From assembly GCA_030603365.1 (NCBI GenBank), contig JAUVXV010000017.1:1-63686 (forward strand): 63,686 nt of DNA, read 5' to 3'. The notes beneath the pieces are model-generated. The model saw only the letters and a program-made list of their open reading frames with translations, was not told the origin of the DNA and did no database searches. Below are positions 57,501 through 63,686 of this stretch, piece by piece. Source of the stretch: Candidatus Heimdallarchaeota archaeon (GTDB taxonomy: Archaea > Asgardarchaeota > Heimdallarchaeia > Heimdallarchaeales > Heimdallarchaeaceae). Position numbers and translations under genes: made by a program. Every line of letters starts with the position of its first letter. The stretch's first letter is position 1.

Positions 57501-58577
57501 ATGGATCTTTCAGTTAATATTCTAGGTTTAAAATTTGATAATCCTTTAGGACCAGCTGCGGGTCCTATTGTCGAAGGGTTAGAGAATATGCAGTTCTTTA
57601 ACAATAATTCTTGTGGTTATAATGTCGCTAAGACTATTTCAGTTGAAGGAGCAATTGTACCAAAACCCTGTATTGCAGGAACTACAAACGCGATTTACAA
57701 CTGTGAATTATGGTCTGAACTGCACTCAGACGAATGGATTAACGAAATTCTTCCTACCATCCACAAAGAGAAGAAAAAACCCATTGTTATTAGTGCAGGA
57801 TATAAAGAAGAAGATTTCAGATATCTTATTCCAAAGCTCGACCCTTTTGCTGATATGTTTGAAATTTCTACCCATTATGTTTCTGAAGATCTTCTTGCAG
57901 GTATAGTAGGGAGCATTCGGGAAAATACTGACAAACCTGTTTTCATGAAACTAAGTCCTCATGTAGAAAATTTCCTTGGATTTGTTAAGACAGTTATAGA
58001 TGCAGGAGCAACCGGTATAGTTGCTATAAACTCACTAGGACCTGGAACAGCAATTGATTTGAAGAAACGTTCAGTTCTTTTAGCTGAACAAATATGGATG
58101 AGTGGTCCCCCAATTAAACCAATCGCACTCCATCGAGTATACAATATTCGTAAAGCTTACCCAGATATACCAATTATTGGTGTAGGGGGAATAGGAAAAG
58201 CTGAAGATATTCTCGAATTCATCTTTGCAGGTGCTGACCTTGTTCAAATGCTCTCTACAGCTTTAATTAAGGGAAGAAGGATGTATGATAAGATTGTAAA
58301 AGATCTCCCTGCAGCACTTGAAAAATATGGATTTTCTTCGATCGAAGAGATTCGTGAGATTAGAAAGACTACCATTTTCAAGGACATTGATACAGCTGTG
58401 AATAACCATCCATCTTTCAACGAAAAATGCAATATGTGCATGTTGTGTGTTCGCATTTGCCCAGCTGGAGCTTTAACAGCAGAAGAGACTATTATAGTTG
58501 ATAAAGAGAAATGTATACACTGTGGTTTATGTGAATCCCGCTGTCCACAAGATGCAATTTTCGGGGTGCTTAGATGA
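57501..58577 (+). CDS. PreA/dihydroorotate-dehydrogenase-like protein with 4Fe-4S tail
   Basis: 358 residues. FMN TIM barrel (about 1-290): VNILGLKFDNPLGPAAGP, FMKLSPHVENF, VAINSLGPG, IIGVGGIGKAEDILEFIFAGADLVQ. C-terminal bacterial-type ferredoxin domain with CNMCMLCVRICPAGAL and CIHCGLCESRCPQDAI. This is the PreA half of dihydropyrimidine dehydrogenase, which reduces or oxidises uracil/dihydropyrimidines, and may take the part of YgfK. Overlaps the next gene by four bases (ATGA). The start directly follows the ssnA stop. Confidence 0.88.
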   Translation: MDLSVNILGLKFDNPLGPAAGPIVEGLENMQFFNNNSCGYNVAKTISVEGAIVPKPCIAGTTNAIYNCELWSELHSDEWINEILPTIHKEKKKPIVISAGYKEEDFRYLIPKLDPFADMFEISTHYVSEDLLAGIVGSIRENTDKPVFMKLSPHVENFLGFVKTVIDAGATGIVAINSLGPGTAIDLKKRSVLLAEQIWMSGPPIKPIALHRVYNIRKAYPDIPIIGVGGIGKAEDILEFIFAGADLVQMLSTALIKGRRMYDKIVKDLPAALEKYGFSSIEEIREIRKTTIFKDIDTAVNNHPSFNEKCNMCMLCVRICPAGALTAEETIIVDKEKCIHCGLCESRCPQDAIFGVLR

Positions 58578-59785
58578 GTAATCACATATTGAGATGTATA
58601 ACTTGTAAGAAGGAATTTGACCCTAAACCAGGTCTATACTATTGTGTAGACTGTGGTTACATTATGGGAACTTTGGAAGTTATTTATGATTACGAGTCTA
58701 TCAAAAAGGAATCTGCCGTAAAAGAGAAAAAATTCGATAAAAAGGCTTCAATGTATCAATTTGATTTTTTACTTCCAGCCAAATTGAAAAGTCAATTAGA
58801 CGAATATGTTGGAGGCACACCTCTATACAAATTTGACCTTCTGGGAATCAAAGATGTTTTAATCAAATATGATGGTTCCAATCCCTCAAGTTCTTACAAA
58901 GATCGTGCAAGTTCAATAGCTATAAATAGAGCTCTTGAGGAGGGGAATGACACTATTTTCTGTGCATCAACAGGTAACGCTGCTTCATCTTTAGCAGTGT
59001 TAAATGCTCACACTGAAATGAAAACTAGTATCTTTGTTCCAGCTGCTATCCCTGCTGGAAAACTTGCTCAACTAGAGATCTCAGGTGCTGAAGTTTTTGC
59101 CGTTGAAGGAACTTATGACGAGGTTTATGATCTATCTCTTGAGTTAGGATTAAAGAAAGGATGGTATTGTAGACATGCAGCAATTAATCCTTACCTTCTC
59201 GAAGGAAAAAAAACAGGAGCATTTGAGATAATTATTCAAAACGATTTCAATATTCCTGACTATATTCTAGTGGGAGTTGGAGATGGAACAGTTATTAGTT
59301 CTCTTTACAAAGGATTTTGGGAATTCAAGGAAATTGGGTTGACTGATAAAATCCCCAAAATCATCGGTGTGCAAGCTGAAGGCATCCCTGCTATAAAAAA
59401 GGTTTTTGACAAAGGAAAACCCTATTCAACTATCTCAATTCACGGCAAGACAATAGCTGATAGTATCTCAGTTGGTAAACCTAGAGATGTTATTAAAGCT
59501 TGTACCTATATAGACGCCAGTGGTGGATTTTACATTACTCTCACAGATGAAGAGATTCTAGATTCTATTACTGAACTAGGTAAATTAACTGGTATCTTTG
59601 CAGAACCTGCTGGAGCTGTACCATATGGAGGGCTGAAAAAACTTATTTACGAAGAAAAAATTAGTAAAACAGATACAGTTTGTCTAGTTATTACAGGTAA
59701 TGGTCTTAAAGATATTAAAGCAGTTGAAGGTGTAATAAGAACAGAGACTATATCAACTAAGGATTTAGAAAAAAGGTTTAAATGA
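58574..59785 (+). CDS. Threonine-synthase-like PLP enzyme (possible ammonia-lyase of the cluster)
   Basis: 403 residues. N-terminal zinc-ribbon cysteines (CITCKKEF, CVDCGYIM), then a fold-type II PLP domain with SYKDRASSIAIN (PLP lysine), CASTGNAASSLAV, VGVGDGTVISSLYKGF and EPAGAVPYGGLKKL. It fits the ThrC family. However, threonine synthesis is unlikely as the reason for its place between PreA-like and XDH genes, overlapping both. In bacterial purine-use clusters this position is held by YgeX, a related PLP ammonia-lyase; a similar elimination on an amino acid from ring opening is a fair guess. Confidence 0.85.
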   Translation: MSNHILRCITCKKEFDPKPGLYYCVDCGYIMGTLEVIYDYESIKKESAVKEKKFDKKASMYQFDFLLPAKLKSQLDEYVGGTPLYKFDLLGIKDVLIKYDGSNPSSSYKDRASSIAINRALEEGNDTIFCASTGNAASSLAVLNAHTEMKTSIFVPAAIPAGKLAQLEISGAEVFAVEGTYDEVYDLSLELGLKKGWYCRHAAINPYLLEGKKTGAFEIIIQNDFNIPDYILVGVGDGTVISSLYKGFWEFKEIGLTDKIPKIIGVQAEGIPAIKKVFDKGKPYSTISIHGKTIADSISVGKPRDVIKACTYIDASGGFYITLTDEEILDSITELGKLTGIFAEPAGAVPYGGLKKLIYEEKISKTDTVCLVITGNGLKDIKAVEGVIRTETISTKDLEKRFK

Positions 59786-61155
59786 TGAAATTTATTCTTA
59801 ACCAAGAAATAATGGAAATTGATGCGCCATTAGGAAGTTCCACACTTGATTTCATACGAAATAAAGGAGTAAAAGGAGTGAAGGAAGCATGTCACGAAGG
59901 TGAATGTCTTTCCTGTGCGGTACTTCTTGGAGAGATAAGGGGCAATACCATTGTTTACAATACAATAGCATCCTGTATTCTCCCTCTAGGAGAAATTATA
60001 GGTAAACATGTTGTAACAATTGAAGGCTTAAATCAAGAAGCTTTGAATCCTATACAACATGCATTGGTAGACGAAGGAGCTAGTCAATGCGGTTTTTGCA
60101 CACCAGGATTCGTTATCAGTTTGACAGGATTTTTCTTAGATGAAAAACTTGAGAAAAAAGATATTCTTACAGCAATTGAAGGAAATTTATGCAGATGTGG
60201 TGCATATGCTGCAATAACTAGAGCAGCTGAGATGTTAGCAAACAAAATATCTGTTGAAGGTAAGAAATTTGAAGAAAGAATACAAATACTTATTGGAGCG
60301 GGTATTCTACCTCCTTATTTTGTTAATATACCAAGTCAGCTCATAAAACTAGAAGAGTCGAATAAAACAAAATTACACGAAGAAGGGACTTATGTTGCAG
60401 GTGCAACAGATTTGCTAGTCCAGCATGAAAGTTTATCTGATCCTGTATTTTTATCAGAAAAAGAGCTTACTGGAATATGGGTTGATAATGGGTATATCCA
60501 TATAGGGGCAATGACATCTATGGAAGATATTCGCATATCAGAAGAGCTAAATGCAATATATAATATTAAAGACCATTTGACTCTAGTTTCGGCTCTTCCA
60601 ATTAGACATCAAGCCACAATAGGAGGGAATCTTGTCAATGCTTCTCCTATAGGAGATCTTATCATTTATTTCCTGGCTCTAGATGCAGAAATAAGTCTCA
60701 TAAATGATAAAGATGGGAGAATTATCAAACTTAGAGATTTCTATAAAGATTACAAAAAAATGGATATGAAAGAAGGAGAAATAATTGAATGGCTTCGAAT
60801 CTCAAATAAAGAGAAATTATTTAATTTTGAAAAAGTATCAAAAAGGAAACACATGGACATAGCGAGTGTAAACAGCGCCATTTCTTTTGATTTGAACAAT
60901 AATAAGATACAAAATGTTCATCTTTCTGCAGGAGGATTAGCACCAGTTCCCAAATACATGGAAAACACTTCGAGTTTTCTTGAGAACAAGGAGATCTCAG
61001 CTGATGTAATAAAAGAAGCTGTGAGTATAGCAGATTCCGAGGTTACTCCTATAGATGACGTTAGAGGGACAGCTAAGTATAAACGATTACTCCTTAGACA
61101 GTTAATATATGCGCATTTCATCACTTTATTCCCTGATTTGGAGGTATCATTATGA
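59782..61155 (+). CDS. Xanthine dehydrogenase iron-sulfur/FAD subunit (fused)
   Basis: 457 residues. First 160 residues: two 2Fe-2S domains (ACHEGECLSCAVLLG ... ASCILP; SQCGFCTPGFVISL and NLCRCGAYAAI). From about 190 on: FAD-binding chain (CoxM/YgfM type) with TYVAGATDLLV, IGAMTSMEDIR, ALPIRHQATIGGNLVNASPIGDL and AGGLAPVPKYM. This is the small-subunit arrangement of two-chain bacterial XdhA. Passes electrons from the molybdenum centre to NAD+ or another acceptor. Overlaps its neighbours on both sides by four bases. Confidence 0.9.
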   Translation: MMKFILNQEIMEIDAPLGSSTLDFIRNKGVKGVKEACHEGECLSCAVLLGEIRGNTIVYNTIASCILPLGEIIGKHVVTIEGLNQEALNPIQHALVDEGASQCGFCTPGFVISLTGFFLDEKLEKKDILTAIEGNLCRCGAYAAITRAAEMLANKISVEGKKFEERIQILIGAGILPPYFVNIPSQLIKLEESNKTKLHEEGTYVAGATDLLVQHESLSDPVFLSEKELTGIWVDNGYIHIGAMTSMEDIRISEELNAIYNIKDHLTLVSALPIRHQATIGGNLVNASPIGDLIIYFLALDAEISLINDKDGRIIKLRDFYKDYKKMDMKEGEIIEWLRISNKEKLFNFEKVSKRKHMDIASVNSAISFDLNNNKIQNVHLSAGGLAPVPKYMENTSSFLENKEISADVIKEAVSIADSEVTPIDDVRGTAKYKRLLLRQLIYAHFITLFPDLEVSL

Positions 61156-63392
61156 AAGACTCAATTGGTCCTCACACTCGTGGTGAATCGATATATGTTG
61201 ATGACATGCCCGAACCGATTAACATCCTTCATGCAGTAGTTTTTGCTTCAAGTATAGCTCATGGTAAAATTCTATCTCTTGATATTACAGAAGCAGAAAG
61301 CAGTAAGGGTGTTCATAAAGTTTTAATCGCTAAAGATATTCCAGGAGACAATCAGATAGGACGCATTATTCAAGATGAAGAACTTCTTGCAGAGAAAGAA
61401 GTTCAGTTTATTGGACAACCAATCGCTGTTGTTTTAGCTGACACAAAAGCTCTAGCTAAACAAGCACTAAAACTAATTAATATTGAATATGAAGAGCTTC
61501 CTGGAGTATTTGACGCTCGCGAAGCTGCAAGAAAGGGATTGCTGATTTCTTCTTCGCGCACTTTAACGATTGGAGATATAGAATCAACTTGGGAAAAATG
61601 TGAATATGTTGTAGAAGGGAGAGCTGAGTCAGGAGGGCAAGAACATGTTTATCTCGAAACTCAATCTTCACTTGCTATACCAGATGAAAATGGAAGAATC
61701 ATCATTTATTCTAGCACTCAAGCACCTACAACTGTTCAGAGCACAACATCAAAGATTCTTAGTTGTGATATGAACTTGATAGAGGTAGATGTAAAAAGAC
61801 TTGGAGGAGCTTTTGGAGGAAAAGAAGATCAAGCAACTCAATGGGCTGCAATCTGTGCTCTCGGAGTATATCATACAGAACGACCTGTAAAGATAATCCT
61901 CAGTAGACGTGAAGATATCCAAATGACAGGTAAACGTCATCCTTATTCAACCGATTATAAGATAGGGCTAGATAAAGAAGGAAAGATTCTTGCTTTTTCA
62001 GCTGATTATTATCAAAATTCAGGTGCAAGTGCTGATCTTTCAACAGCTGTACTCGGAAGAACACTTTTCCATGCAGCAAATGTATACTATATCCCTAATG
62101 TTCGTGTAACAGGCTATCCCTGTAAAACAAACCTTGTACCCTTCACAGCATTTCGAGGGTTTGGAGGTCCCCAAGGAATGTTTGTTATAGAGTGCGCTAT
62201 TACACATGCGGCGGAAGTAACAAGTATTCCAGTTTCAGTTTTACAAGAAAGGAATTTGCTCAAAGAAGGTGACCAATTTCACTATGGAATGCAAGTTGAG
62301 AATTGTCAAGCAAAACGAAGTTTTTCTCGAGTTGTTAAAGATTCAAATTTTGAGAAAAGAAAGAAGGAAATAGGAAAGTTCAATGCTAAGAATCAATTTA
62401 CAAAAAAAGGTATCTCTATAATGCCAATTTGCTTTGGAATCTCATTCACTTCTACTTTTCTTAATCAAGCTGGTGCCCTTGTGAATATTTACAAGGATGG
62501 CAGTGTCAATATTAGTACAGGAGGGATTGAAATGGGTCAAGGTTTAAACATTAAAATTAAACAAATCGCTGTTCATACCCTTTCAATTAAACCTGAAAGA
62601 ATCAGGATAGAAAGTACAAGTACTAGCCGTGTTATCAACACTTCTCCAACCGCTGCAAGTACTGGGACTGACCTTAATGGAAAAGCAGTCGAAATAGCTT
62701 GCAATAAAATAATCGATCGGTTAAAGAATGTTGCTGCAGAGAAATTTGGGACAAATTCTATCTCAATTAAAGATGAATTTGTCTATCAAAACGGAAAGAA
62801 AACAGAATTCACATGGAAAGAACTTATCAATTTAGCTTATATGCAAAGAGTTAACCTTGCAGCACAGGCATTTTATGCAACACCAAAAATCTATTACAAT
62901 TCTGAAAAAGAGAAAGGAAGAGCTTTTGGTTATCATGTTTTTGGTGCAGCTGTTACAGAAGTTACTGTTGATTGCTTAAGAGGAACCTATACAATTGATG
63001 ATGTTCACATTGTCCATGATGCAGGAAAAAGCATTAACTATCTTGTAGATTTAGGACAGGCAGAAGGAGGTTTAATACAAGGGATTGGATGGATGACTTT
63101 AGAAGAATTAATTTACAACAACGGAAGGCTTCTTACAGATTCTCTTTCAACATACAAAGTACCTAACCTTCTTTTCACTCCAAAAATTAATGTTACTTTT
63201 CTTGAAGATGCAGAAAACCCAGAAGCAGTTCTGAAATCTAAAGCTATAGGAGAACCACCTTTTATGTATGGAATTGGGACTTACTTCGCTCTAAAAAATG
63301 CTGCTCAAGCATTTAGAAATAATATAGAATGGACATATTCTTCTCCTCTTACTCCCGAGAAACTCCTACTTTATTTATATGACATAGAATAA
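61152..63392 (+). CDS. Xanthine dehydrogenase molybdenum-binding subunit
   Basis: 746 residues. Start at the ATG overlapping the FAD subunit stop. Motifs of the XdhB chain: GESIYVDDMPEP, GQEHVYLETQSSLAIP, GGAFGGKEDQATQW, FTAFRGFGGPQGMF, TGGIEMGQGLNIKI, HDAGKSINYLVDLGQAEGG and KAIGEPPFMYGI. The Arg in AFRGFGG and the Glu in GGKED are the substrate-orienting residues of bovine xanthine oxidoreductase, and the Glu of GEPP is the catalytic base, so purine substrates are likely. Last gene of the operon. Confidence 0.92.
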   Translation: MKDSIGPHTRGESIYVDDMPEPINILHAVVFASSIAHGKILSLDITEAESSKGVHKVLIAKDIPGDNQIGRIIQDEELLAEKEVQFIGQPIAVVLADTKALAKQALKLINIEYEELPGVFDAREAARKGLLISSSRTLTIGDIESTWEKCEYVVEGRAESGGQEHVYLETQSSLAIPDENGRIIIYSSTQAPTTVQSTTSKILSCDMNLIEVDVKRLGGAFGGKEDQATQWAAICALGVYHTERPVKIILSRREDIQMTGKRHPYSTDYKIGLDKEGKILAFSADYYQNSGASADLSTAVLGRTLFHAANVYYIPNVRVTGYPCKTNLVPFTAFRGFGGPQGMFVIECAITHAAEVTSIPVSVLQERNLLKEGDQFHYGMQVENCQAKRSFSRVVKDSNFEKRKKEIGKFNAKNQFTKKGISIMPICFGISFTSTFLNQAGALVNIYKDGSVNISTGGIEMGQGLNIKIKQIAVHTLSIKPERIRIESTSTSRVINTSPTAASTGTDLNGKAVEIACNKIIDRLKNVAAEKFGTNSISIKDEFVYQNGKKTEFTWKELINLAYMQRVNLAAQAFYATPKIYYNSEKEKGRAFGYHVFGAAVTEVTVDCLRGTYTIDDVHIVHDAGKSINYLVDLGQAEGGLIQGIGWMTLEELIYNNGRLLTDSLSTYKVPNLLFTPKINVTFLEDAENPEAVLKSKAIGEPPFMYGIGTYFALKNAAQAFRNNIEWTYSSPLTPEKLLLYLYDIE

Positions 63393-63535
63393 TTAAGTAA
63401 AAAACAAACAAGGCAAGTTATTATGAAGTATTTTTATCTCCTTGTCTCCTTAGAGTGAGGAAGCATCACATTAAAGTGATATTGAGAGGAGGGGAATTAC
63501 AGGAGTTTTTATAGCAAAATAGGATTAGAGAAGTG
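63393..63535. mobile_element. Likely left end of an IS200/IS605-group element
   Basis: Between the XDH stop and the TnpB start, ATCAC (63465-63469) and GTGAT (63476-63480) form a small hairpin, followed by a purine-rich segment GAGAGGAGGGGAA. Such subterminal hairpins mark the ends of IS605-group elements. The exact end is not visible from one side. Confidence 0.45.
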
Positions 63536-63686
63536 ATGGTGCATGCATTACGCATAGAATGTATAGAAGTTTCTTATCACCCTGCGTTGAGCAAGCTTTG
63601 CCATCAAGTGAAAAATCTCTACAATCGAGCAAATTTCTTGATTAAAACCTCGTTAAGAAAATCTAACAAAGTTCTTTATTATTACG
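63536..63686 (+). CDS. tnpB: TnpB-like RNA-guided nuclease of an IS element, N-terminal part
   Basis: The frame from ATG 63536 reads MVHALRIECIEVSYHPALSKLCHQVKNLYNRANFLIK and continues past the window end. The pattern 'LS.LCH.VKNLYN.ANFLI' is the N-terminus of archaeal TnpB/OrfB transposon proteins. The RuvC motifs would be outside the window. The guide RNA usually overlaps the 3' end of tnpB, so cannot be seen here. Confidence 0.82.
   Translation, partial: MVHALRIECIEVSYHPALSKLCHQVKNLYNRANFLIKTSLRKSNKVLYYY

Noticed and set aside
1..63686. tRNA, rRNA or known riboswitch genes
   Set aside because: No intergenic stretch showed a cloverleaf, rRNA or known riboswitch core on reading; a covariance search would be needed to be sure.

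Overview
This AT-rich window (roughly one third G+C by eye) reads as chromosomal DNA of an archaeon, most likely an Asgard archaeon and probably of the Heimdallarchaeia side. Reasons: BRE/TATA promoters, short leaders and GGTGA-type ribosome sites; an archaeal TATA-binding protein; a four-subunit PorABCD; a short archaeal adenylosuccinate synthetase; a Ras-like small GTPase; longin-like and GIFT-like proteins; an AN1 zinc-finger membrane protein; and a protein laid out like eukaryotic CCDC47. The assignment is inference from gene content, not from a marker-gene tree.

Layout. 1-6.1 kb: tandem array of seven paralogous secreted, C-terminally anchored surface proteins, all on the minus strand (the first cut by the window edge). 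6.2-33 kb: a mostly housekeeping backbone with an SPFH/flotillin protein, HD phosphohydrolase, PorCDAB, SF2 helicase, TPR membrane protein, GIFT-like and longin-like proteins, a CitG-like enzyme, Nnr, DegV, the CCDC47-like protein next to a Ras-like GTPase, an MBL hydrolase, PurA, tandem Usp, an AN1/degenerate site-2-protease-like protein and an APC permease. 33.3-44.6 kb: first catabolic region, with DinB, a TIGR04076 protein, a MocA-like nucleotidyltransferase and a fused molybdenum hydroxylase in one operon; carbamate kinase, a YgeW-type carbamoyltransferase and an aspartate-carbamoyltransferase-like protein in an opposing operon; then a hydantoinase, an alcohol dehydrogenase and a CrtI-like oxidoreductase. 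44.6-56 kb: a recombination-scarred region with an aldo/keto reductase, a TBP paralog, four giant repeat (beta-propeller) surface proteins and several gene remnants. 56.2-63.4 kb: second catabolic operon, with SsnA-like amidohydrolase, PreA-like oxidoreductase, threonine-synthase-like PLP enzyme, FeS/FAD subunit and molybdenum subunit of a xanthine dehydrogenase. The right edge runs into a TnpB-type IS element.

How it may work together. The two catabolic regions hold most partners of the bacterial anaerobic purine/uric-acid degradation cluster (ygeW, ssnA, hyuA, xdhD, mocA, yqeA). A reasonable reading is oxidation or reduction of purines or related heterocycles by molybdenum hydroxylases, hydrolytic ring opening, and release of carbamoyl phosphate that carbamate kinase turns into ATP. 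The two surface-protein families share no sequence in their body but share promoter, 5'-leader palindrome and a stop-codon-overlapping terminator hairpin, so they look like one co-regulated set that expands and decays by recombination.
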